DNA from: FEB-7 sp963698265
Lineage (GTDB): Bacteria; Pseudomonadota; Gammaproteobacteria; Burkholderiales; Usitatibacteraceae
Direction: 5' to 3'
Length of the DNA stretch: 64,000 bases
NCBI GenBank assembly: GCA_963698265.1
Contig: CAVOQC010000005.1
Location: forward strand, 124,001-188,000
This document shows positions 6,478 through 13,081 of this stretch, piece by piece. The notes beneath the pieces are model-generated. The model saw only the letters and a program-made list of their open reading frames with translations, was not told the DNA's origin and searched no databases. Both the position numbers and the translations under genes were made by a program. Each line of letters begins with the position of its first letter. The stretch's first letter is position 1.

Positions 6478-6843
6478 CTACTGGTTTGCGCTCTTGGCGC
6501 ATGTTAAGAACGCGCTCTTTCCCACGGCCTCGCCTGGTACGTTGACCGTCTTCTGTTCGTCACCGCAAATGTATGTGACGTCGAAATCTTTCGTCTTTCC
6601 TGGAAAGTGATCTCCAATTTTTCCCGCGGCATTTTGCACTGGGAAGCTGCAACTGCGCTTTCCATCGCATGCCTTCTTCACGTAGTCGGTGGCATTGCCG
6701 GCCTGATTATTGCCGCGGTTCAGCCCGTAACTCGCTTCAGAAACTTCGATGGTGGCTTCCCCCGCCGCTTTCGCCGTAGAAAGAGTAAACATTAGCCCTG
6801 CCGCCACTAGCGCGAACACCCGCGGAACGCTTTTCAGTAACAT
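6478..6843 (-). CDS. Secreted protein with SUEL-type lectin-like domain
   Basis: A 121-residue exported protein. Residues 1-26 are a Sec signal peptide ending in AKA. The mature part has the pattern of rhamnose/galactose-binding SUEL lectins: IEVSEASYGLNRG, KKACDGKRSCSFPV, then GDHFPGKTKDFDVTYIC, with cysteines at 59, 65 and 93. The family binds carbohydrates; in bacteria the ligands are mostly unknown. Recognition is by motif wording, not by search, so the call is moderate. The start has a strong GGGAGGAG sequence just upstream, and an 86-base leader separates it from the upstream attC, the longest leader in the array. That leader could hold a cassette promoter, though I see no convincing -35/-10 pair. 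Confidence 0.65.
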   Translation of the reverse strand: MLLKSVPRVFALVAAGLMFTLSTAKAAGEATIEVSEASYGLNRGNNQAGNATDYVKKACDGKRSCSFPVQNAAGKIGDHFPGKTKDFDVTYICGDEQKTVNVPGEAVGKSAFLTCAKSANQ

Positions 6844-6929
6844 GACTCCTCCCTCTCGCGTTGGTTATGCGGGGAATACCTGCCCCGCAGTCAGGTGCAA
6901 TGTTCCGGCGCCTCGCTGGTTCCAACGAC

Positions 6930-7025
6930 GCCTAACGACCCAGTTGAGCGGCCGCACACGCCGCCGCTTCGCGCCCGAGAGGCGCGCCACGTTGTTTCAC
7001 GGCCCGCTCGAACGCGGTGTTAGAG
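6930..7025 (-). other. attC site 11 (96 bp, main class)
   Basis: Runs from gcctaac to gttagag. Interior is dominant class with a few changes (gcgcccgagaggcgcgccac in place of gcgcgagacgcggcccac). It ends the 215-residue membrane protein cassette. Confidence 0.92.
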
Positions 7026-7028
7026 CTC

Positions 7029-7676
7029 TCAGTACTTGTACTCAACACTTAGGACCTTCCCCTTCGGGAATCGCCTCTGAAGATACTTCGTGAGTCGTTC
7101 TTGTTCTTGCTCATGAGTCGAAATGGCGTCGTCGACTCCTGCATACAGGGCATCAGTTAGATTAGTCAGAATTGCGAAGGTCGCCTTATCCAGCACCGGC
7201 GGACTTGTCGAGGCCAATACGCGTTGCGCCTGCTCATGAACTCTATTCCGTTGCTCGAGAGTCCCAAGCGCGGACCCGAATCGTTGATCGGCAGTAACGA
7301 GATTGCCTAGTACCTCGGCGCCCTCGTCGTCTAGGAAGAAGGCGAGACTATCTAAGTCAATCGAGCCAGGTCGTGAATGAATCGTTATTGGCGTCATCAT
7401 CAGGGCGCGATCAGGATCCGACTTATGCGTCACGAGGTAGTTCTTGCGAAGATTTTTAAGTAGGCTGATCTGTGACGCCAGTGCGAACTGAGCCTTCTTT
7501 CCGGCAAGGAGACTCGCGGTCTGATCTTTGTGCTCTTTGTAGTTGCGTTCAAAACGAAATGCTAGGAATGCACCGGCAAAGGTACCGGCGCCAGCGGATA
7601 TAGCCGTACTCAGATTGGCCTCTATCCACCGCCATATTGCTTCTACCGCTGCTAGCATTGGCGCCATTTCCTCCAT
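7029..7676 (-). CDS. Hypothetical membrane-anchored protein
   Basis: A 215-residue protein I do not recognise. An N-terminal helix (AAVEAIWRWIEANL) is followed by one probable membrane span (about residues 24-42, STAISAGAGTFAGAFLAFRF), and the rest is cytoplasmic and helical, with stretches likely to form coiled coil (EQRNRVHEQAQRVLAS and ISTHEQEQERLTKYLQRRF). The layout, a single span then a helical bundle, is frequent among membrane-associated accessory proteins of unknown role. The ATG at 7676 is only six bases from the attC; in-frame Met codons at 7667 and 7658 are alternative starts. It is the single gene of its cassette. Confidence 0.6.
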   Translation of the reverse strand: MEEMAPMLAAVEAIWRWIEANLSTAISAGAGTFAGAFLAFRFERNYKEHKDQTASLLAGKKAQFALASQISLLKNLRKNYLVTHKSDPDRALMMTPITIHSRPGSIDLDSLAFFLDDEGAEVLGNLVTADQRFGSALGTLEQRNRVHEQAQRVLASTSPPVLDKATFAILTNLTDALYAGVDDAISTHEQEQERLTKYLQRRFPKGKVLSVEYKY

Positions 7677-7681
7677 GAGAG

Positions 7682-7801
7682 CTCTAACGACCCAGTTGAG
7701 CGGCCGGCCACGATGCGTTTCCGCACCGGCGAGCACGCAATCCATTGCGAGCACGGTGGGGGCACGGTGCATCACGGTCCGACTCCAACGTGTTGTTAGC
7801 T
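7682..7801 (-). other. attC site 12 (120 bp, main class, longer interior)
   Basis: Runs from ctctaac to gttagct. It shares the lengthened interior cgagcacgcaatccattgcgagcacgg with the site at 4,057-4,176, so the two are probably sister copies. It ends the HEPN cassette. Confidence 0.92.
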
Positions 7802-7805
7802 GTCT

Positions 7806-8468
7806 TCATCCCAATGGCAGCCCAGTGATGGCCTGCGTGAACCCACCGACCTTCGCGCCGGTCAGTGGGACGAGGCTCTCGATGTGCGACAGGTACGAGG
7901 TAACTTGCTTCTTCGTGCAGCTAGCCCCAGCCTGGCCACGGTGCGCGATCTCGCCCCGAAGGGTGACGAATCTGTCTAGTTTGGCGCGAGCCTTTGCGAC
8001 AGTCATCTTGTGCCACTTCCACGAGGCCGACATGTCAGGAATGCCTAGGGCCGTCTCAAACAACTGATCGATGTTGTCTGACTTGGGCGTGTTGAGCTTC
8101 CGATTACGGGCCGCCTGCAAGGTGGCCAGTCTAGCCTGCAACACTTGGCGCCAGCCGCCGTCTGCGATGTCCCAGACGGCGAGTTGATTGGCGTGTTGCT
8201 TCAACTCGGTGGCAATTAGCTTCTTGAGCTCTGGCGGCACCGCGCCGGCGTTTGGCGCGTGCTGCACCAATGAGTCAAGCGCCTCGGCAGCGAGGTCTTC
8301 GCAGAACGCTTCCCAAATTGCCGTGATCAGGACTATGGCCGACTTGTTCAGCACCTCAAGCCGGTAGCGACGGCCAACCTTTCCTCCGCCGAGGGTCGTA
8401 TGGATTTCCATCAGCCGTTCGACGTCCTCGGCGCTCTCGTCGAATGTTTGTTCGGCTTTGCTCGCCAT
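7806..8468 (-). CDS. HEPN-domain protein, MAE_28990/RiboL-PSP-like
   Basis: A 220-residue, all-helical protein. Residues 36-66 (RLEVLNKSAIVLITAIWEAFCEDLA) resemble the first helices of the RiboL-PSP/MAE_28990-type HEPN domains, and the RNase-type motif RGEIAH (R171 to H176, R-x4-H) sits at the end of a later helix. HEPN proteins of this kind are metal-independent RNases found in toxin-antitoxin and abortive-infection loci. No MNT nucleotidyltransferase or other antitoxin partner lies in the cassette, so whether it is toxic, and what restrains it, is open. The ATG at 8468 has GGGAG nine bases upstream. Confidence 0.7.
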   Translation of the reverse strand: MASKAEQTFDESAEDVERLMEIHTTLGGGKVGRRYRLEVLNKSAIVLITAIWEAFCEDLAAEALDSLVQHAPNAGAVPPELKKLIATELKQHANQLAVWDIADGGWRQVLQARLATLQAARNRKLNTPKSDNIDQLFETALGIPDMSASWKWHKMTVAKARAKLDRFVTLRGEIAHRGQAGASCTKKQVTSYLSHIESLVPLTGAKVGGFTQAITGLPLG

Positions 8469-8487
8469 TCGCGCGTCTCCCGAAGAC

Positions 8488-8583
8488 AGCTAACGATTGA
8501 GTTGAGCGGCCGGGCACGACGCCCATTCGCAATGACACAGCGCGTCACGACGGTTCACGGTCCGCTCGAACGCGTTGTTAGGC
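8488..8583 (-). other. attC site 13 (96 bp, main class)
   Basis: Runs from agctaac to gttaggc with the dominant outer blocks (gattgagttgagcggccgg, ggtccgctcgaacgcg). The interior is changed (gcaatgacacagcgcgtcacg). It ends the NTF2-like protein cassette. Confidence 0.92.
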
Positions 8584-8584
8584 G

Positions 8585-9112
8585 TCACTTCGCCCCAGCC
8601 TGGCCCTGAGACGATGGGCGATGATCGAAGCTCAGAACCCTGGCAAGCCGCCAGATGCCGTTCTCAAGCCTCCAGAGATGTACGAACTTGGCGACTTCCG
8701 AGCCGGATTCCCCCTTGCGCGCAAAGACGTGCCGACCAATCTGTATGGCGCCGTACCCCTGCATCGGGTAGACCTCAAGGCTGCCGGGTACCAAGGTGCG
8801 AGTAACGCCGTTGTCGCGCGGACATGACTTCATTGTCCGAGCCGCTTCACCGACGGCTGCGCCGGTGCGGTCATGATAGAACTCTGCGTCATCTGTGAAG
8901 AGCTCCCGGAACTTCCTGGCATCGCAGGTCACGAAGGCTGCCTCGAATAGTTCCTTGTCCATGCGAGCAAGCTCATCGAAGAGCGGTCCGGATCCGACCG
9001 TATCCTGAGCAGAGCAAATCGATGCACATGCAGCCAAGAGAGCAGCAATGACCCGCGGGCGCCAATGGGATGCGTCACTACCCGGGTGATCAAACGTGTC
9101 GAGATCGCGCAT
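8585..9112 (-). CDS. Exported NTF2-like (SnoaL/DUF4440-type) protein
   Basis: A 175-residue protein with an N-terminal hydrophobic segment at about 19-34 (PRVIAALLAACASICSA), likely a signal peptide. The remainder follows the cystatin-like NTF2 fold: a helix pair (FDELARMDKELFEAAFVTCDARKF is the first, split across a turn), then LFTDDAEFYHDRTGA, then strands ending FVHLWRLENGIWRLARVLSFDH. Members are mostly unannotated or act as small-molecule-binding or isomerase scaffolds. No specific function is assigned. The ATG at 9112 has AAGGA five bases upstream. It is the single gene of its cassette. Confidence 0.7.
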   Translation of the reverse strand: MRDLDTFDHPGSDASHWRPRVIAALLAACASICSAQDTVGSGPLFDELARMDKELFEAAFVTCDARKFRELFTDDAEFYHDRTGAAVGEAARTMKSCPRDNGVTRTLVPGSLEVYPMQGYGAIQIGRHVFARKGESGSEVAKFVHLWRLENGIWRLARVLSFDHRPSSQGQAGAK

Positions 9113-9128
9113 CGTGGTCCTTGGAGAC

Positions 9129-9188
9129 GCCTAACGTTTGAGGTGAGCGGCTTGCCGAAGGCAAGTCCGCTTGACCGAAGGGTTAGGC
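9129..9188 (-). other. attC site 14 (60 bp, short class)
   Basis: Runs from gcctaac to gttaggc with the inner pair gagcggcttgcc / ggcaagtccgctt. It is closely related to the site at 407-466. Its terminal core supplies the TAA stop of the methyltransferase gene. Confidence 0.9.
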
Positions 9189-9932
9189 CTCAGTGTGAGC
9201 CTCCACCAGGAAGCAGCCGTTGGCGCCAAGTGATGCATAGGCGGCCCCGTCATTCACAACGCGTGCCCCTGCGTAGCCGGAAGTACCCAGCAGCCGCAGG
9301 AACTCTTGGCGCTCATGTCTCCAGAGACGCAGGAACTCCGTTTCGGTTGCGACTACCTCTGAGTTGTGGCGTTTCTCGTAGCGGCCTTCGTACTCGATCG
9401 ACTTGTGATCGCCGGACAGTCGTCTGTGACAGCTATAGAGGAGTGTTGTCTCCTCGTCGATCCGAACGGTGCGTGCTTCTTCCTCTCGCTCGTACTCCTC
9501 TGTTTCGTTGCATTGCACCAGCTCAAGGAGAAGAACCGAGCCCCGACTCAGACTGCTGCGCAACGAGATGAGTGCCCGTTGGAGCGCCTCTGGGTGAAGC
9601 AAGCCAATTGAACCTGATGGGACGAAAGCCATCCGATAGAGCCTCGGCAGTGCGAGTGCTTCGATAGGCTGCAGGTAAAGCGCAGGAGCCAATCCCTGTC
9701 GAGCGGCGTGCCGCGCGCACGCTTGAAGCATTGTGGGCGCGGCATCAACTCCATCTATATCGATGCCCGAGCCAAGGAGAGGCAGCAAGAACCTTCCGGA
9801 CCCGCACATCGGCTCGAGGATCGGACCGTTCGCATCCAGCGCTCTCTGTCGGTAGTACTCGACCGCATCGCTCGGAGCATGCGGTTTATCGCGGTCGTAG
9901 AACTCTGTACACAGTGGGCCGTAGGAAGGCAT
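9183..9932 (-). CDS. Class I SAM-dependent methyltransferase
   Basis: A 249-residue protein with the Rossmann-fold methyltransferase signature. Motif I is ILEPMCGSGRFLLPLL (residues 38-53), followed by the acidic end of strand 2 in GIDIDGVDAAPTML, and a later strand FVPSGSIGLL matching motif IV. The C-terminal half has beta-strands typical of small-molecule methyltransferases (YEGRYEKRHN and onwards). The substrate is unknown. The ATG at 9932 is 14 bases from the upstream attC and has no visible ribosome-binding site, a common feature of cassette genes. The stop lies in the attC core. Confidence 0.82.
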   Translation of the reverse strand: MPSYGPLCTEFYDRDKPHAPSDAVEYYRQRALDANGPILEPMCGSGRFLLPLLGSGIDIDGVDAAPTMLQACARHAARQGLAPALYLQPIEALALPRLYRMAFVPSGSIGLLHPEALQRALISLRSSLSRGSVLLLELVQCNETEEYEREEEARTVRIDEETTLLYSCHRRLSGDHKSIEYEGRYEKRHNSEVVATETEFLRLWRHERQEFLRLLGTSGYAGARVVNDGAAYASLGANGCFLVEAHTEA

Positions 9933-9945
9933 GGCGGGTTCTGAG

Positions 9946-10005
9946 GCCTAACGCCCAGCATCAGCGGCGGCGCAAAGCGCCGTCCGCTGCATGCTGCTGT
10001 TAGGC
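9946..10005 (-). other. attC site 15 (60 bp)
   Basis: Runs from gcctaac to gttaggc. The interior (agcatcagcggcggcgc / gcgccgtccgctgcatgct) is a nearly perfect stem, different in sequence from the other short sites. It ends the two-gene antiporter cassette and supplies the TAA stop of the CaCA antiporter gene. Confidence 0.9.
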
Positions 10006-11091
10006 GCCTCCTTGCTTCGTTGAGCTCTGCCGCGCCCAGAGCACCAATAGCGTGACGCCAGTCATAGGCAGCGCGAACCCCAGCATGGTGGCCGAAAGGG
10101 CTTGCAGGGCGTCGTGCTGGGTTGCGGCGAGGATCAGGTAAACGATGTAAACCGCGTAATAACCGAGAAACAGCGCGCCCTCCCAACGCGCGATGCATTG
10201 CCCGGTCGCGAAGATCGGCAGACAGGCGAAGGCGACTGCGACCATCACCGGGATATCGAAGTTCACCAGCGCCGGCGCCACGGCAAGTCCGCCCGGGGTG
10301 ACCAGCGCAGCGATGCCGAGGATGCCAAGCAGGTTGAACACGCTGCTCCCGACGACGTTGCCCACCGCGATGTCGCGTTCGCCGCGCAGTGCGGCCACCA
10401 CGGACGTGGCGAGTTCCGGGAAACTGGTGCCGGCGGCCACGATGGTCAGGCCGATCACCGCTTCGCTGATGTCGAACGCGCGGGCGATGGACACCGCGCT
10501 GTCCACCAGCCAGGTCGCGCCGAGTACCAGCAGGCCCAGGCCGCCGAGCACGCAGACGATCTGGACCGGCAGGCGCCCGAGCCAGCCCGCGACGGGCGTC
10601 CCGAATTCCTGTTCATACTCGGCCTTCACGGCCAGCGACTCGCGCTGGCTTTGCCGGATCACCAGCAAGGTATAGGCAATCAGTCCCCCCACCAGCAGCA
10701 AGCCATCGAACAGGCCGATCCGGCCGTCCAGCGCGAGCAGCAGGGTCAGCGCGGAAAGGCCGATCAACAGCGGCACTTCGAAGCGCACCAGTTGCTGTTG
10801 CACGACCAGTGGCGCGATCAGTGCCGACAGTCCCAGCACGGCGAGCACGTTGAAGATGTTGCTGCCGACGACATTGCCCAAGGCGATGTCGGACTGCCCC
10901 TCGAGTCCGGATTGCACGCTCACCGCCAGTTCCGGCGAACTCGTGCCGAAGGCAACCACCGTGAGGCCGATCACCAGCGGGGAGACCCCGAAACGCAGGG
11001 CCAGCCGCAAGGCGCCGCGCACCAGCAGTTCGGCGCCCAGCACCAGTACCGCAAGACCCGCCACCAGTAGCAGCCAGACCGTCAATTCCAT
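10000..11091 (-). CDS. Calcium/sodium antiporter, CaCA superfamily (YrbG-like)
   Basis: A 363-residue polytopic membrane protein with about ten spans and the two inverted alpha-repeats of the CaCA superfamily. The first repeat has VAFGTSSPELAVSV and GNVVGSNIFNVLAVLG; the second has VAAGTSFPELATSV and GNVVGSSVFNLLGILG. The acidic and polar residues in these GTS-PE and GN-GS-N motifs bind the cation. The family exchanges Ca2+ (or another cation) for Na+, K+ or H+. The ATG at 11091 has AAGGA upstream and lies ten bases after the nhaA stop, so the two genes are cotranscribed. The stop is inside the attC core, so the gene truly belongs to the cassette. Confidence 0.88.
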   Translation of the reverse strand: MELTVWLLLVAGLAVLVLGAELLVRGALRLALRFGVSPLVIGLTVVAFGTSSPELAVSVQSGLEGQSDIALGNVVGSNIFNVLAVLGLSALIAPLVVQQQLVRFEVPLLIGLSALTLLLALDGRIGLFDGLLLVGGLIAYTLLVIRQSQRESLAVKAEYEQEFGTPVAGWLGRLPVQIVCVLGGLGLLVLGATWLVDSAVSIARAFDISEAVIGLTIVAAGTSFPELATSVVAALRGERDIAVGNVVGSSVFNLLGILGIAALVTPGGLAVAPALVNFDIPVMVAVAFACLPIFATGQCIARWEGALFLGYYAVYIVYLILAATQHDALQALSATMLGFALPMTGVTLLVLWARQSSTKQGGA

Positions 11092-11101
11092 GAATTCCTT
11101 C

Positions 11102-12262
11102 TCAGCGACGCGGCGAAAACGCCAGCAACAAGGCTACGCCGGCGAGACCGGACAGCGCGGAGCCCAGCAGCACGCCCATCTTTGCCTGGTCAGCCAGAAA
11201 CGGCGCCCCGGCGAATGCCAGCGCCGCGACGAACAGGCTCATGGTGAAGCCTATGCCGCAGATGCAGGACAGGCCCAGAAGCTGCGGCCAGCACACGTCC
11301 GGCGGTAATTGCACGAACCCGAGACGCGCCGCAATCCAGGAAAATCCGAAGACTCCGAGCGGCTTTCCGAGCAGCAGGCCGATCGCGATGCCCAGAGGAA
11401 CCGGACCAGTCAAGTCATCGAGACCCACACCGGTCAGGGAAACCCCTGCGTTGGCAAAGCCGAACACCGGCAGGACCAGAAATGCGACCCAGGGATGCAG
11501 CCCGTGCTCCAGGCGATGCAGCGGCACATCCGCGCCCTCTGCTTCCCCGCGGCCGCGCAAGGGAATGGTCAACGCCAGTGCAACGCCCGCGAGTGTCGCG
11601 TGAATTCCCGACTGGAGCACGCAGAACCACAACAGCAGCCCGCCGAGGAGATACGGCGGCAGCGCGCGAACACCGCCGTGGTTCATTAGAACCAGTGTGC
11701 CGAGAACAACGGCAGCGCCTGCCAGTGCAGGCAGCGCCAGCTGCTCCGTATAGAACAGTGCGATCACCAGCACCGCACCCAGGTCATCGATGATTGCAAT
11801 GGCTGTCAGCAGCACCTTGAGCGACAGCGGCACCCGCGCGCCCAGCAGGGTCAGCACCCCCAGCGCAAAAGCGATGTCGGTGGCCATCGGCACCGCCCAG
11901 CCACGCTGGACCTGCGGGTCGCCCTGGCTCAGCAACAGATAGATCACGGCAGGTACGACAATGCCGCCGAGGGCGGCGACGCCGGGTAGTGCCCGATCCT
12001 TCCAGTTCGCCAACTGCCCTTCCAGACTTTCGCGCTTGATCTCCAGCCCTATGAGCAGGAAGAACGCCGCCATCATGGCGTCGTTGATCCAGTAACGGAC
12101 GGTCAGTCCGGCGACAGAGACCTTCTGGATCTCGAAATAGTGCGGCGCCAGCGGCGAGTTCGCTACCAGCAGACCAGCAGCCGCCACGACCATCAGGATC
12201 AGACCGGCGGTGGTCTCGTGCCGGAGGAAGTCGCGGAACATCTGCACGGTGTCGCGGAGCAT
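11102..12262 (-). CDS. nhaA: Na+/H+ antiporter NhaA
   Basis: A 386-residue protein, the usual NhaA length. The ion-binding residues are in place: D129 in MATDIAFALG, and D159-D160 in AIAIIDDLGAVL, equivalent to D133, D163 and D164 of the Escherichia coli protein; LLGKPLGVFGF holds the conserved Lys. NhaA exports Na+ or Li+ in exchange for two protons and supports salt and alkaline tolerance. The ATG at 12262 starts 16 bases from the attC; an in-frame Met at 12241 is an alternative. The open frame continues through attC to 12550 but that part is not NhaA. It forms a cassette with the CaCA antiporter. Confidence 0.92.
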   Translation of the reverse strand: MLRDTVQMFRDFLRHETTAGLILMVVAAAGLLVANSPLAPHYFEIQKVSVAGLTVRYWINDAMMAAFFLLIGLEIKRESLEGQLANWKDRALPGVAALGGIVVPAVIYLLLSQGDPQVQRGWAVPMATDIAFALGVLTLLGARVPLSLKVLLTAIAIIDDLGAVLVIALFYTEQLALPALAGAAVVLGTLVLMNHGGVRALPPYLLGGLLLWFCVLQSGIHATLAGVALALTIPLRGRGEAEGADVPLHRLEHGLHPWVAFLVLPVFGFANAGVSLTGVGLDDLTGPVPLGIAIGLLLGKPLGVFGFSWIAARLGFVQLPPDVCWPQLLGLSCICGIGFTMSLFVAALAFAGAPFLADQAKMGVLLGSALSGLAGVALLLAFSPRR

Positions 12263-12277
12263 GGTCTTGAGCGAGCC

Positions 12278-12374
12278 GCCTAACGACCTAGTTGAGCGGC
12301 CGGCTGCGATGCCGTTGCCGCGGCCAGACGCGGCCCACGATGCCTCACGGTCCGCTCGAACGACGTTGTTAGAG
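12278..12374 (-). other. attC site 16 (97 bp, main class)
   Basis: Runs from gcctaac to gttagag with standard dominant-class blocks (cctagttgagcggccgg, ccgcggccagacgcggccca, ggtccgctcgaacg). It ends the cassette of the gene at 12369-12779, whose TAA stop lies in the core. Confidence 0.93.
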
Positions 12375-12779
12375 GGGCCGCGCATATGACAGCAGACGGT
12401 CGACATTTGATTTGAACGTTTGCTTTGGGTCTGGCTCTCCGCCGAAGCCCATATAGTGGTGATAGCACTGGAGATCAACTTCGCGCCCGGTAGAGCAGCG
12501 GTAGGCGAACCACGCTTCATCATAGGAACGCCGACGGTACCAAGGCACAAATGACCGAAACTCCGCTACGGCGGCTTGCAGCGTTGGGAATACATTGCGG
12601 AGGAATTGGTCGATGTTCTTGGGCCATTGCACAGGATGCGGATAGACCTCACGCAACGATTCCAAGAGCGTCGTACGAAATTTGGTTGAAGCTGCCCGAA
12701 ATGCGTTGTGGCGATGAACGCCGAGAAGAACAATGGCGGCAAACACTCCGGCGATCAAAGTTGCCAGCCACGGCTCCAT
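12369..12779 (-). CDS. Hypothetical protein with N-terminal membrane span
   Basis: A 136-residue protein and the first gene of the array when read in cassette order. Residues 4-20 (WLATLIAGVFAAIVLLG) form one membrane segment. The rest is soluble and rich in aromatic and basic residues: FRAASTKFRTTLLESL, VYPHPVQWPKNIDQFL, then EFRSFVPWYRRRSYDEAWFAY. I have an impression of similar short conserved hypotheticals but no function to offer. The ATG at 12779 is 19 bases from the end-of-array core at 12798-12804; no good ribosome-binding site is seen. The stop TAA is within the downstream attC core. Confidence 0.65.
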   Translation of the reverse strand: MEPWLATLIAGVFAAIVLLGVHRHNAFRAASTKFRTTLLESLREVYPHPVQWPKNIDQFLRNVFPTLQAAVAEFRSFVPWYRRRSYDEAWFAYRCSTGREVDLQCYHHYMGFGGEPDPKQTFKSNVDRLLSYARPL

Positions 12780-12797
12780 AGGCGGTGCTCTCGGGCC

Positions 12798-13081
12798 CTC
12801 TAACTTCTTATTGGGTTGACAGACATTAGCGGCGCTAACGTCCGGTAATGAAGGCATTCTCTTCCTGGGCAGGGAGGTGGTCAACGGCAAGTGTCTGATC
12901 CGACGCTCGATATCGAGGCCGCCCGCATTACCGGCATCGGCAAACCCGGCGAATGCCGGTCGTCGGCCGGTATAACATCGCCAGGGCTGCCGCATAGGCT
13001 TGTGGCGGGCCTCTGTCGAGACAAGGCGCCTTTGGGTTCGCCCGGATAGCATCTGTCGCCCGAACCGGTGACAATTCCCCG
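12798..13081. other. Right end of cassette array and gene-free flank, no integrase
   Basis: The core ctctaac at 12798-12804 is the last recombination core of the array; to its right no attC partner is found, as expected for an attI junction. A second core-like sequence, cgctaacgtccg at 12833-12844, equals the first 12 bases of the attC at 407 and may be a remnant. It overlaps a small palindrome, ttagcggcgctaa. An inverted repeat ccggcat / atgccgg lies at about 12931-12959. No open frame with integrase features and no tRNA are present in these 284 bases. Confidence 0.5.

Larger units (their letters stand above)
1..12804 (-). mobile_element. Integron gene-cassette array, integrase not found (CALIN-like)
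   Basis: Sixteen complete attC sites plus one truncated attC punctuate this stretch. Each complete site starts with a RYYYAAC-type core (mostly gcctaac, atctaac or agctaac) and ends with the complementary GTTRRRY-type core. Between consecutive sites lies usually one gene, always on the minus strand, with its start a few to about 90 bases from the upstream attC and its stop inside or just before the downstream attC. That is the standard cassette layout, and it places attI at the right end. No integrase gene lies between 12,804 and the next gene at 13,082. Base composition is visibly more AT-rich than the region to the right. The array continues past the left window edge, so its full length is unknown. 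Confidence 0.93.

Noticed and set aside
407..12374. CRISPR array as an explanation for the regularly occurring repeats
   Set aside because: Repeat units are 60-129 bp, with coding genes of hundreds of bases between them and inverted core ends; no short uniform spacers and no cas genes.
1066..12550. N-terminal extensions through attC (several frames read GRSTRSLG from the attC into the cassette gene)
   Set aside because: The attC is open in that frame by chance; only about half of the cassettes are in that register, and many have proper starts with ribosome-binding sites after the attC.
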